Positions 37,465 through 45,521 of a stretch of DNA of 64,000 nt are shown piece after piece (the first letter of the stretch is position 1; every line of letters starts with the position of its first letter). This DNA comes from Chloroflexota bacterium (GTDB lineage: Bacteria > Chloroflexota > Anaerolineae > UBA4142): contig JAMCQI010000036.1 of the NCBI GenBank assembly GCA_023381515.1, positions 1-64,000 of the forward strand, written 5' to 3'. Position numbers and translations under genes: made by a program. The notes below the pieces were generated by a model that saw only the letters and a list, made by a program, of their open reading frames with translations, did no database searches and was not told the DNA's origin.

Positions 37465-38556
37465 ATGATACAAACTAGGGAACGATTGACGGCTCTTCAA
37501 ACGCGCATGCGACAAGCCAACGTTGACTTGTCGGCGATTGGGCCGACGGCCAACATGCGTTATTTGCTCGGATTCACACCGCACCCCGACGAGCGCGTCT
37601 GCTTGCTCTTGGTAACCCAAGACGCGGCTCGGATCGTCGTGCCAACGCTCAACCAAGAAGAGGTCGCCGCTCACACCGACCTGGAACTTGTCGGCTGGGC
37701 AGATGCCGATGGGCCGACCGACGCGTTGCGCCGCGCCATGGCTACTTGGCCGTCACCGCGCGTTCTCGCCGTGGACGGGCCGATGCGGGCAGATTTTCTG
37801 TTGGACTTGCAGAATGTGGTGGCGCCCAGTCAGACGATATCGGTTGACGCCCTGATCGCGCCATTGCGTCTGCGCAAATCGGCTCAGGAGATAGAGGCGC
37901 TGGCGCGCGCGGCAGGCCAGGCGGATCGAGCTATGCAAGCCGCGGTGAATGCGTGCCAGCCCGGAGTTACGGAGGCAAGTGTGGCTTGGGCTGTCGAGAC
38001 CGCCTTTCGGCAAGATGGCGCCGAAGCGGTGGATTTCACCTTGATCGCCTCGGGGCCGAACGGCGCGTATCCCCATCATCACAGCGGCGAGCGCCGGTTG
38101 CAGTTGGGCGACGCCATTATTATCGACATCGGCGCCACGCTCAACGGCTACAAATCCGACATCACCCGCATGGTCTATCTCGGCGAGCCTCCGGCGGAAT
38201 TTCGTCAAGCCTACGCCGCCGTTTTAGATGCGAATGAACGCGCGCGAGCCGCTGTCCGCCCGGGAGTGAGCGCGGGCGAGATTGACCACATTGCGCGCAG
38301 CATACTAGAGTCGGCGGGGTTTGGTCCGTTCTTTACGCATCGCACCGGTCACGGTATTGGGCTGGAGGTGCACGAGCCGCCCTGGATCATGGCCAACAAC
38401 GCGATGGTTCTCGAAGAAGGCATGGCTTTCAGTATCGAGCCGGGAGTCTACTTTGTCGGCAAGTCCGGCGTGCGGATCGAGGATATCGTCACCGTCACCG
38501 GCTCTGGAGTGCGGACTCTGTCGGGGTTTGATCATTCTCTCGTCGTGAAAGAGTAG
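37465..38556 (+). CDS. M24-family metallopeptidase (Xaa-Pro aminopeptidase type)
   Basis: 363 aa from ATG 37465 (preceded by GGGGGCAGG; a GTG at 37426 is possible). An N-terminal creatinase domain is followed by the pita-bread catalytic domain. All five metal ligands are seen: the two Asp in IIDIGATLNGYKSDITRM, His in HRTGHGIGLEVHE, Glu in SIEPGVYF and Glu in RIEDIV. It cleaves Xaa-Pro peptides or, in the creatinase branch, C-N bonds of small amides. Confidence 0.9.
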   Translation: MIQTRERLTALQTRMRQANVDLSAIGPTANMRYLLGFTPHPDERVCLLLVTQDAARIVVPTLNQEEVAAHTDLELVGWADADGPTDALRRAMATWPSPRVLAVDGPMRADFLLDLQNVVAPSQTISVDALIAPLRLRKSAQEIEALARAAGQADRAMQAAVNACQPGVTEASVAWAVETAFRQDGAEAVDFTLIASGPNGAYPHHHSGERRLQLGDAIIIDIGATLNGYKSDITRMVYLGEPPAEFRQAYAAVLDANERARAAVRPGVSAGEIDHIARSILESAGFGPFFTHRTGHGIGLEVHEPPWIMANNAMVLEEGMAFSIEPGVYFVGKSGVRIEDIVTVTGSGVRTLSGFDHSLVVKE

Positions 38557-38569
38557 AAGGGGACATTGA

Positions 38570-38893
38570 ATGGTTAAATTGACTGTCATGTACAATCTGC
38601 CGCCGGGAGCCGACCACGCGGAGTTTCTCAACTGGAGGACGACCACCCATCAGGAAGAAAATATGGCGATGCCCGGCCTGCTCAAGACCGATTTCTATTT
38701 CGTCAAGAGCGCATGGAAGCAAGAGCAACCTACGTATCGTTACATTACTGAAGCCTACTTTCCGGATATGGCAACCTTTGAAAAGTCCTTCTTCGATCCC
38801 GAATACCAGTCTGAATTGGCCAAATCGCTGGAGCGAATTGCGGACCCGCTCTTCCTCATTTCTGAGGAAGTGATCACTCAAGTGGCTGCCTGA
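38570..38893 (+). CDS. EthD-domain protein
   Basis: 107 aa, small ferredoxin-like alpha/beta fold expected (MVKLTVMYNLPPGADHAEF; FDPEYQSELAKSLERI). Such proteins are found with degradation genes, but their role is unclear. Last gene of the transport-hydantoinase operon, 13 bases after the peptidase. Confidence 0.75.
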   Translation: MVKLTVMYNLPPGADHAEFLNWRTTTHQEENMAMPGLLKTDFYFVKSAWKQEQPTYRYITEAYFPDMATFEKSFFDPEYQSELAKSLERIADPLFLISEEVITQVAA

Positions 38894-38944
38894 CTCGGGA
38901 GTAAATAAGTCGCTGCGAAGCTACGTACCTCGTCTCGCTCCTCC

Positions 38945-39049
38945 TGTCCTGGCCGAAAACTTTATCCCTGGAAAGATCCAACCGCCACCCGATCAGAGGA
39001 GAGATTTTTAGGGCGACTATAAAGACGGGTGGGGTTTTCGGCCAGGACA
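38945..39049. repeat. Nested inverted repeat, 105 bp
   Basis: A perfect 16-bp inverted repeat, 38945-38960 with 39034-39049 (TGTCCTGGCCGAAAAC and its complement), encloses a second 7-bp pair, CCACCCG 38985-38991 with CGGGTGG 39026-39032. It could be a MITE-like element or a structured transcript end after the EthD gene. No target-site duplication was recognised. Confidence 0.6.
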
Positions 39050-39145
39050 AGGTGCTGTACTCGACATTCCCGCGCCTGGTCTCACCCCTTGCGTCTGCAC
39101 GCCTGCCCATGCTGTCAATGGCGAAGCATTACCCCAGGCGCCGCA

Positions 39146-39309
39146 CTTGTACAAAGCCAGCCACCGCTGCTATGATGTTCCTGTCCAGACAATGGATGTT
39201 GTGACCAACGTACGTTGTTGGAAGATCGCGTGGTGACCATTAGTCGAGCCCAGGGGACGCTCACCTTCCCGGCCAATTTCATGCTCGTGGCCGCGGCCAA
39301 TCCCTGTCC
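39146..39309 (+). repeat. 164-bp direct repeat, left copy
   Basis: Aligns without gaps to 62738-62901 (14 mismatches in all). The first 72 bases are not comM and carry 13 mismatches. The last 92 bases are comM coding sequence with one mismatch. The two copies bracket a 23.6-kb accessory region. Confidence 0.85.
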
Positions 39310-39775
39310 GTGCGGCTATTATGGCGACCCGGTCAAAGAGTGCACGTGTAGCCTCGGCACCGTTCTGCGATATCAGAAACGGATCAGTGGGCCGCTCCTC
39401 GACCGGATCGATATTCATATTGAAGTACCGCGGGTGGATTACGAAAAGCTGGCGGGGGACCGGCTGGGGGAGAGTTCAGCCAAGATTCGAGAGCGGGTGG
39501 AAAAGGCGCGGGAGCGGCAGCGGCGGCGATTTGGGGGGACAGGTCTGCAGTGCAATGGGGACATGGGGCCGTCGGAGGTGCGGCAGCATTGTGGGATCGA
39601 TGCAACGGGGCGGAGTCTGTTGAAGGCGGCCATGCAGCAGATGCAGCTGAGCGCCCGGGCATTTCATCGCATTTTGAAGCTGGCGCGGACGATTGCGGAC
39701 CTGGCGGAGTGCGAGCAGATCGAGACGCCGCACCTCGCCGAGGCGATTCAGTATCGGCCGCGAAGGATGGTGTAG
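39218..39775 (+). pseudogene. comM: comM/yifB (Mg-chelatase-like ATPase) C-terminal fragment
   Basis: Reads [30 protein letters not shown] and GPLLDRIDIHIEVP to the normal C-terminus (PHLAEAIQYRPRRMV). That is the last roughly 185 of about 500 residues. The Walker A domain and Lon-like N-terminus are missing, replaced at 39218 by unrelated DNA shared with the copy near 62.8 kb. ComM is a helicase aiding branch migration in natural transformation; this copy cannot be active. Confidence 0.85.
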
Positions 39776-39879
39776 ACAGCGTGATAGTTGGATGGTCGGG
39801 TAGTCGAAAGGGGCAGGTGATCAGGTGATAGAGTGATGTTGGGCTTTTCACGCAGAATGAACTGGGGTAGAATAGAGAT

Positions 39880-40212
39880 ATGACGGACGAGTTGCTTGCG
39901 GGCGATTTATTCTTCGAAGCCGAGACTCCGCTGGGGTTTCGCGTGCGCGTAACACGCGCCTATTGGAGCTTGATTACTACGGTCAAGCACCCTGTCATGA
40001 CTGGCCGGGAGAACGACGTTCAAGACGCATTGCGGAATCCGGACGAGGTGCGCTTGAGCAAGACCGATCCACATGTATACTTGTTCTACAAGGCGGAACG
40101 CGTGCAGCGTTGGGTATGTGCCGTGTCAAGACGTTTGGATGGTGAGGGGTTTCTGATCACGACGTATCCCACCGATGCAATAAAGGAAGGAGTACGGATA
40201 TGGCCCAAGTGA
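39880..40212 (+). CDS. Putative BECR-fold (RelE/barnase-like) toxin
   Basis: 110 aa. The pattern KHPVMTGRENDVQDAL, then DPHVYLFYKA, RWVCAVSRRLDGEGF and TTYPTDAIKEG, resembles the phage barnase-EndoU-ColicinE5-RelE-like nuclease families (PBECR/DUF4258-like). Conserved His, Arg and Thr/Ser near the end would be catalytic. It overlaps a DUF2283 gene by 13 bases, a layout typical of toxin-antitoxin pairs. The assignment is by pattern only. Confidence 0.55.
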   Translation: MTDELLAGDLFFEAETPLGFRVRVTRAYWSLITTVKHPVMTGRENDVQDALRNPDEVRLSKTDPHVYLFYKAERVQRWVCAVSRRLDGEGFLITTYPTDAIKEGVRIWPK

Positions 40213-40415
40213 AGGTCTACTACGATCAGGTTGGCAACACTCTCACGGTCTGGTTTGGCAATCCGCAGGACGAGCACATTGCGGAGGAGACGGGTGAGGA
40301 AGTGGTCTTGATAAAAGACAAAGCTGGGCAGGTCATAGGATTTGAGAAACTGAATTTCATCGTGGGCAAGTCAGCACACTTACAGGTAGCGTTCGAGACT
40401 GTGGCGGCGTCATAA
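40200..40415 (+). CDS. DUF2283 family protein (likely antitoxin partner)
   Basis: 71 aa (VKVYYDQVGNTLTVWFG, then EETGEEVVLIKDKAGQVIGFE), the standard DUF2283 form. ATG 40200 is preceded by AAAGGAAGGAG. It overlaps the putative toxin gene upstream and is followed directly by a HicB remnant, so this was probably a toxin-antitoxin hot spot. Confidence 0.75.
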   Translation: MAQVKVYYDQVGNTLTVWFGNPQDEHIAEETGEEVVLIKDKAGQVIGFEKLNFIVGKSAHLQVAFETVAAS

Positions 40416-40562
40416 ATGCGGCGTTTCCTCATGGTGATTGAAAAAGCGGATGGAAACTATTCCGCTTACTCGCCCGGTCTGCCCGGGCGCGTGGCAACGG
40501 GCTGGACCCGTCGCACAGGTGGGTGGGGTCGTTCGGAAAATCGGATCGATAATATTCTTTGA
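40416..40562 (+). pseudogene. HicB-family antitoxin fragment
   Basis: The 48-codon frame starts MRRFLMVIEKADGNYSAYSP and continues GLPGRVATGWT, the conserved N-terminal half of HicB antitoxins, then loses similarity and stops. The ATG comes right after the DUF2283 stop (TAAATG). No HicA toxin is seen. Confidence 0.65.
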
Positions 40563-40642
40563 GCAGCAGGTATTCCCCAGCGACTTGAGGTCGCGCGGGA
40601 TTGCCCTATCGGATGAAGGAATGACGTTGTCCGCCGCGCGAG

Positions 40643-40735
40643 GCTGCTTTCGACGCGGCGTGGGACCAAGGATGCAGGATGACGCCGGAACAGGCGATCA
40701 CCTACGCGCTGGAGACGACGAAGGACAAGCGGTAA
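40643..40735 (+). pseudogene. C-terminal tail of a LuxR/TPR-type regulator
   Basis: Translation reads AAFDAAWDQGCRMTPEQAI then TYALETTKDKR and a stop. This resembles the extreme C-terminus of large ATPase/TPR regulators common in Chloroflexota. Nothing else of the gene is recognisable upstream. Confidence 0.4.
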
Positions 40736-40760
40736 AAGTGATTCCGGTTCGCCACCTCAC

Positions 40761-40790
40761 AAAGACCTGTGGCTTCTACAGGTCTTTTCA
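40761..40790 (+). terminator. Rho-independent terminator
   Basis: A perfect 10-bp stem, AAAGACCTGT (40761-40770) and ACAGGTCTTT (40778-40787), with a 7-base loop and a TTTT run across the end of the 3' arm (40785-40788). It closes the toxin-antitoxin remnant region and can work in both directions because the 5' arm begins with A's. Confidence 0.85.
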
Positions 40791-40960
40791 TTTCCCGATT
40801 ACTTCCCGATGCTCTGTTATGCTTGGAACCAATTGGATCCTACTCTGTTGATCACCAGCTCTCGAATATGGGATATTGCACAACGTGCTATGCCTCAGGG
40901 ATCTTCGACTCGACCGGATTGACATTCATCCCCTTCGCTGCGCTTCGGGGATCTACGACA

Positions 40961-41154
40961 GTGCCGCGGGTGGATTACGAAAAGCTGGCGGGGGACCGTC
41001 TGGGGGAGAGTTCAGCCCAGATTCGGGAGGGGGCTGCGAAGCGTCCCCGAAGTGAAACGGAGGGGATGGAAAAGGCGCGCGAGCGGCAGCGGCGACGGTT
41101 TGGGGGGACAGGTCTGCAGTGCAATGGGGACATGGGGCCGCCGGAGGTGCGGCA
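40961..41154 (+). pseudogene. comM: Second comM fragment with a 37-base insertion
   Basis: Nearly identical to 39426-39590, covering VPRVDYEKLAGDRLGESSA and the following helix. It is interrupted by about 37 extra bases near 41025-41065 that contain GCGAAGCGTCCCCGAAG, a motif resembling the CTTCGCTGCGCTTCGG palindrome at 40934. A short, non-functional piece. Confidence 0.75.
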
Positions 41155-41186
41155 AGCGCTCAATTCAAATCGGAGGGCTTGTCGTG

Positions 41187-41464
41187 CGTCTTTCTCGCTC
41201 GACACGCTGACGGGCAGACTCCCCAGCAGCAAGGTAGAACTGATGCCGTGCTCCGCAATGACGATCTTGGCGTTCTGGCGCAGCGAGTTTTCGATCATCT
41301 CCATTTGCTTAAGAACCTGCGCGTTGCCGACAAAGTACTGCTCGGCAGCCTCGTTGACCAGGCGATGGCTTCCGCCTTGCCTTGGGCCACTTGAATCACC
41401 GCTTCGGGTTCCCCTTCCGCGCGCTGGATGATCGCCAGCTTTTGCTGTTCGGCGGCTTCGAACT
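41187..41464 (-). pseudogene. SPFH/Band-7 protein C-terminal fragment, frameshifted
   Basis: On the minus strand one frame gives AAEQQKLAIIQRAEGEPEA. After a shift another gives LVNEAAEQYFVGNAQVLKQM then IVIAEHGISSTLLLGSLPVS, together the end of a flotillin-like membrane protein. There is no membrane or SPFH domain upstream. It directly abuts the comM fragment. Confidence 0.65.
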
Positions 41465-41538
41465 AGCCCGTCGCCAGTAGACGCATGGAGCGTCTTTTTG
41501 ATTCCACTCACGCAAAGGCTCCATGAAGGTTTGAGCCA

Positions 41539-42234
41539 TCACGAAATGGCTCGCGCGATCAAGAACGCCGCGGTCGCCGCCAACCCACCGATCAGCACCG
41601 TTTGAATCCCGCTGCGGATGGGTGGTGCGCCCGTGAAACGGCCTTTGACGTAGCCAAAAATAGCCAGCGCGATCAGGGTCGTGATAACGGATATAGGGAG
41701 TGCCGCGCTTGCTTTTGAAAGAGCCAGGTAAGGACCGAGTGGGACAAAGCCTCCAGCTATGTAAGCGCCCGCAATCGTTACGGCGCTGATCAGCGCGCGC
41801 TTGGGATCGGGTTTCTCAAGACCCAGTTCAAAGCGCATCATAAAGTCAACCCACGCTACTGGCGTTTTTCTCAGCGCATCCACAACGGGTTTGCTCTCGC
41901 CGATCGTTAGGCCATAAGATTGGAATACTTGGGCCACTTCGCTCGCTTCAACCTCTGGCTTTTCAATAACCTCCAATTGTTCTCTTGCCCTCTCGCTCAA
42001 GTAGTGTTCCGCATCACTCTTGGCCGCCAAGTAACCGCCCAGTCCCATGGCAATGGAACCGGCCGCGATTTCGGCCAGGCCTGCAGTCACAATGATACTG
42101 GTGGTATCAATGGCACCGGACAAACCGGCCGCCAAGGCGAACGGGACGGTCAATCCGTCAGACATTCCAATCACAATGTCTCTGACGTTTGCGGACCCTG
42201 TGAAATGGCGCTCGATGTGGGGTGTCTGTGGCAC
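41539..42234 (-). CDS. VIT1/CCC1-family transporter
   Basis: 231 aa with five membrane segments. The first helix block (GSANVRDIVIGMSDGLTVPFALAAGLSGA) and IAMGLGGYLAAKSDAEHY are typical of vacuolar-iron-transporter-like proteins, which export Fe(II) or Mn(II) from the cytosol. Last gene of a minus-strand run that begins at the stress promoter near 44.2 kb. Confidence 0.88.
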   Translation of the reverse strand: MPQTPHIERHFTGSANVRDIVIGMSDGLTVPFALAAGLSGAIDTTSIIVTAGLAEIAAGSIAMGLGGYLAAKSDAEHYLSERAREQLEVIEKPEVEASEVAQVFQSYGLTIGESKPVVDALRKTPVAWVDFMMRFELGLEKPDPKRALISAVTIAGAYIAGGFVPLGPYLALSKASAALPISVITTLIALAIFGYVKGRFTGAPPIRSGIQTVLIGGLAATAAFLIARAIS

Positions 42235-42420
42235 CAGGTTTTCTCCTCTACCGCGCTCCCCCCCTTTTCAGCACATGGATTGTCCAGGGTCCATGTGTAC
42301 ACTCCGTCCGAATCGGGCAAGGGCTTTTCCACAAAGGAATCGGTGTTTTGAAAGGGAACATGAGGACGTATCCAGCGCGGGAGCGTGTCCCGCAAGCCCC
42401 GTCCATGTTCGAGATAGAAA

Positions 42421-42708
42421 TTAGGGAATGTGTTGGCTTTTGTTTTTTGTTTCTCCCTCACGGTCCAGGACGACAGGGATACCTGCCGCGATTGCGAGAA
42501 TAGCAAGAATCACACCTATGTCCGGAATGGCAGCATGGACCACTAGCAGTATCCCGGTCAAGGCGAGCAAGACAGCCAGCAAGAGCATCGCGAGGTTCTT
42601 GGTTAGTTTTATCTTGTCGATTCCGGTGTGCAAGCGGTGCGATGGATCATAACGGAATACGGTGTGCTGAGAGGTCCCAAGACCTGGGCCCAGGGGTGCC
42701 GATTCCAT
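42421..42708 (-). CDS. Small membrane protein with two predicted helices
   Basis: About 95 aa; the start is uncertain (ATG 42708 or TTG 42720, no clear site). The C-terminal half, KLTKNLAMLLLAVLLALTG then DIGVILAILAIAAGIPV, is homologous to the 49-aa protein at 51242-51391. The function is unknown; likely a membrane stress protein. Confidence 0.55.
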   Translation of the reverse strand: MESAPLGPGLGTSQHTVFRYDPSHRLHTGIDKIKLTKNLAMLLLAVLLALTGILLVVHAAIPDIGVILAILAIAAGIPVVLDREGETKNKSQHIP

Positions 42709-42777
42709 CCAGTAATCCAATTACGAAAGGTCGAGATTTCATCCATTGACATGCTTTCTTTCTTGACCTGTGCCATC

Positions 42778-43329
42778 TCAATGGACTTGGGCGTCTAGAA
42801 ACTCAGCTCGGCTCACCTGCTTGATGCCCGTCTCGGTTTCAAGCACTCCTGCCAGCTGGCTGGGAATCTCCATGAGGAAATGCGAATCGACGACGGGCGA
42901 GCCACCCACCAGTTTAGACCTCGCATAGTCGCCTATGTGCAGGAGCGGGAGGCCGTCGTGGTTGACCACCAGGGAGACCGTAATCGTGTAGGCGGTCTCT
43001 TCATCCAGCAGATGCACTCCATCCGCCCGATAGTCACTGTGGATGCCGGTCTTGATCTTTGACCACGCTGTCCAGGTATGTCCTCTGATCCCTGCTTCCT
43101 CTTTGAAGAGGGCGACCTGTTCTGCGCCGGTGTCGTCCACCGTGCTTGCGTTCATGCTGCGAAAGTATTCGGCGAGGCTGTCCCGGATGAGCGGGCCGAT
43201 TCTCTGTGCCGTTTCAACGGCTATCCGCGTGCGCTTTTCTCGCAGCGGTCTTCCTGCCTCCTCTTCGTTCTTTTGTTCGGTTTCTCTTTCCTGCACAGTT
43301 TGGAATCCATACCTGGATGTCTTTGTCAT
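42778..43329 (-). CDS. Hypothetical protein, unrecognised
   Basis: 183 aa from ATG 43329, chosen because AAGGAG precedes it and because it overlaps the upstream stop (ATGA). A charged N-terminal part (about residues 10-45, rich in Glu/Arg/Lys) is followed by an alpha/beta-looking region (YTITVSLVVNHDGLPLLHIGD). I do not recognise a family. Coupled to the 74-aa gene upstream. Confidence 0.6.
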   Translation of the reverse strand: MTKTSRYGFQTVQERETEQKNEEEAGRPLREKRTRIAVETAQRIGPLIRDSLAEYFRSMNASTVDDTGAEQVALFKEEAGIRGHTWTAWSKIKTGIHSDYRADGVHLLDEETAYTITVSLVVNHDGLPLLHIGDYARSKLVGGSPVVDSHFLMEIPSQLAGVLETETGIKQVSRAEFLDAQVH

Positions 43330-43550
43330 TTTAGCTCCTTCAGCGAGCCAGGGGGCCATTGGGGTACCCCCTGCTGGCTGCGCCAGCTCTCCCGCAGAAC
43401 GCCCGTATCCGCATTCATGATCGCCGGATCGAGGTTGTAGATCCGGACCAGTTCAAGGGCGTTGGTCGGAGGGTTCTTATCGCCTAACAAGATATACGTT
43501 GCGGCGCCGCGCACGAGGGCGCGGTATTCTTTTTGCTCTTGGCTATACAT
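43326..43550 (-). CDS. Small hypothetical protein, unrecognised
   Basis: 74 aa (MYSQEQKEYRALVRGAATYI, then NALELVRIYNLDP). No family recognised. Its stop overlaps the start of the 183-aa gene, so the two are probably translated together. Confidence 0.5.
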   Translation of the reverse strand: MYSQEQKEYRALVRGAATYILLGDKNPPTNALELVRIYNLDPAIMNADTGVLRESWRSQQGVPQWPPGSLKELK

Positions 43551-43668
43551 AGGAGCCCCTGTTACTCATCAGATGTTTCTCAGAATTCAGCCGAGCGCGA
43601 TGGGCGAGTGCGTGGACTTGATCGCCGCAGCGACCTGCTCGATTTCCTCTGCCGTAATCCAAATGCGT

Positions 43669-44097
43669 TCAAAGCCCAGTGTCCTCGCCCCTATTGCATG
43701 TCCCTGGGCGGCGCTGTTCTTTTGCCAGCTTCGATAGGTTTTGGCTCAGTCGCTGCAAGGTGGGGACGATTTGCTCGAATTCGGTGGATTTAACGAGAAA
43801 GAAATCCGCACCCGCGTCCAGGCACAGTTGGCGGTACTCTGGAAATGGATAGTCAGTTAGGATGATCACCGCCGGAGCCGCCCGCTCTTGTTTCAATCTT
43901 TTAAGCACATCAATGCTATTCCCCTTGAGTATGTCGATATCGAGGAGAACGACGTCCGGTCTCTGGTCGAGGATCGCGGCCAGCGCGACTCGAGCCTCCG
44001 CCGCTTCGCCGACCACCTGGACCTGTGGCGCCTCGCCGAGCAGTCGCTTCAATCGCTCGCGTATCACCGTAGAATCATCGACCACAAATACCTTCAT
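43669..44097 (-). CDS. Stand-alone response regulator receiver
   Basis: 142 aa: a CheY-like receiver with the acidic pair VVDDS, phospho-acceptor Asp in VVLLDIDILKG and the conserved Lys in VKSTEF, plus a short tail with no output domain. The threonine of the switch is in ILTDYPF. Expressed from the conserved stress promoter at 44162-44251, with about 58 bases of leader. The PAS gene upstream on the same strand could be a partner. Confidence 0.85.
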   Translation of the reverse strand: MKVFVVDDSTVIRERLKRLLGEAPQVQVVGEAAEARVALAAILDQRPDVVLLDIDILKGNSIDVLKRLKQERAAPAVIILTDYPFPEYRQLCLDAGADFFLVKSTEFEQIVPTLQRLSQNLSKLAKEQRRPGTCNRGEDTGL

Positions 44098-44161
44098 TGC
44101 GTCACTCTGAGAGTCAGGTTGGGAAGCCGCCTACCGACTGATCCACTCGAAGCACAAACAT

Positions 44162-44251
44162 ACCTTACCGCTCTTTGGCGGCAAAAGGAATCACTCGAGC
44201 CCGTTGGTTCTTGTCGTAAAAACACCGAACGCGTCGTCGTTAATTACGACA
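44162..44251 (-). promoter_or_regulatory. Stress-regulon promoter, copy E (response regulator)
   Basis: Minus strand. Inverted arm TGTCGT 44251-44246, N5, then ACGACG 44240-44235; third half-site ACGACA 44217-44212, 23 bp on. The block GAGTGATTCCTTTT comes before a 17-bp spacer and a -10-like TAAGGT at 44167-44162, exactly 50 bp from the third half-site. Confidence 0.75.
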
Positions 44252-44294
44252 ACGCGTCCGATGGGGAATAACCCGGCGAAGAACTTCAGGGGAC

Positions 44295-45152
44295 CTATTC
44301 GATCAGCCCATGTTCGAGTGCATAGCGGGAGAGTTCCACATTCGACACACTGTAGGGTACATTAGGGTCTTCGAGGTAGCGGCGCTGGAGTTCGCGCGCG
44401 AGTTCCACCTTCGCCGGGTCCACATGAGAAAGCGCCAATTGCTGAATCGTGCCGTCCTCCGCCGTGACGTGCACCGCGCACCAATCCGCGAGTTGGGGGA
44501 CCGCGAGACGTGCCACGCTCGCGAGCGTGGTCTCGTAATCGAGCGAGGAGGCGAGTACGTCGTTCACCTCGGCGAGAAAGCGGGCGGCCTCCTCGGCCCG
44601 CTTTCGCTCGGTCGCGTCGCGCACGATCTTGGACACGCCGATCGCACGGCCCTGGGTGTCCCGAATCAGGCTTTCGCTGATCGAAACGTCCATCCGCCGA
44701 CCGTCCTTGGCGACGCGGATCGTGTCAAAAGGGCCCGTGGATTCGCCGCGCTGGATGCGCTCGAGGATCTGCCCAAATTCGTCGAGGCGATCGGGCGGAT
44801 AGATGATCTGGACGGATTTGCCGACGACCTCATCGGCGGAATAACCGAACAGCCGCTCCGCACCCCGATTCCAAGTCAGAATCGCGCCGTCCAGCGTCTT
44901 GCCGATAATCGCATCGTCCGACGAGTTGATGATCGCATTCAGCCGGAGAATATCCAGGTCCCATTTCCTCCGCTCGGCGCGGTCGCGGAGGACCAGGGCG
45001 ATGACAGGTAACACGCTCAACACCATGACCGCAAGCCGCACGCCACTATCCAACAGGGGAAGGAAAAAGAGGATGATCGCCACCACTGATAGGAGGATCA
45101 GCAAAAGTATAGTGCTGAAAGTCAAAAGCGGCATCCGCTGGCCTGGAATCAT
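44295..45152 (-). CDS. PAS sensor protein with truncated GAF and LuxR-like tail
   Basis: 285 aa. Two membrane helices (about residues 9-31 and 36-54), one PAS domain (about 66-185: INSSDDAIIGKTLDGAILTW, then RDATERKRAEE) and the start of a GAF domain that breaks off after YLEDPNVPY. The last residues, NVELSRYALEHGLIE, look like the end of a NarL/LuxR DNA-binding domain. The kinase or output domains are therefore missing, probably by an in-frame deletion that joined the two ends. A more decayed relative lies at 54162-54404. Confidence 0.65.
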   Translation of the reverse strand: MIPGQRMPLLTFSTILLLILLSVVAIILFFLPLLDSGVRLAVMVLSVLPVIALVLRDRAERRKWDLDILRLNAIINSSDDAIIGKTLDGAILTWNRGAERLFGYSADEVVGKSVQIIYPPDRLDEFGQILERIQRGESTGPFDTIRVAKDGRRMDVSISESLIRDTQGRAIGVSKIVRDATERKRAEEAARFLAEVNDVLASSLDYETTLASVARLAVPQLADWCAVHVTAEDGTIQQLALSHVDPAKVELARELQRRYLEDPNVPYSVSNVELSRYALEHGLIE

Positions 45153-45321
45153 AGGTCACCATAGCGAACGGGAGACAACATCGGACCGTCGACCTCCAAT
45201 AATTATACGATATAACCAGGTAAGTGGCGCTGGCCATTGGAACTGGCGAGTGATGCCACGGGAAACCGGCCGATTGAAGGCTCGCCGTAACCTTACCAGA
45301 GGAACCATATTGAAGACGCGT

Positions 45322-45411
45322 TGTCGTATTTCACGACAGCGCGTATCATCCCTTTACGACAAAAACAAACGAGTCCCAGTGGTTCCTTTCGTCCCCAATG
45401 CGCCGTATGCT
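45322..45411 (+). promoter_or_regulatory. Stress-regulon promoter, copy A (GlsB copy 1)
   Basis: TGTCGT 45322-45327, N5, ACGACA 45333-45338, and a third half-site ACGACA 45356-45361 (23 bp on). Then CGAGTCCCAGTGGTTCCTTT and, after a 17-bp spacer, TATGCT at 45406-45411. The GlsB gene starts about 105 bases beyond the expected start point. Confidence 0.8.
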
Positions 45412-45521
45412 GTGTTCACATCCGCAGCAGATCTGAGAAGATCGGGACTGTGCACTTGACGGATGTTGGGATCTGCGCCAGTCCATGGGCTGGTAATTCG
45501 TTCGACCGAAGGAGTAGACAG

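Noticed and set aside
40951..41010. ACGACA at 40955 as another promoter copy
   Set aside because: No second half-site 23 bp away and no -10 box 50 bp downstream.
42240..42420. Seventh copy of the stress promoter upstream of the VIT1 gene
   Set aside because: GATTCCTTT occurs on minus near 42340, but there is no ACGACA half-site at the required distance and no -10 hexamer after 17 bp.
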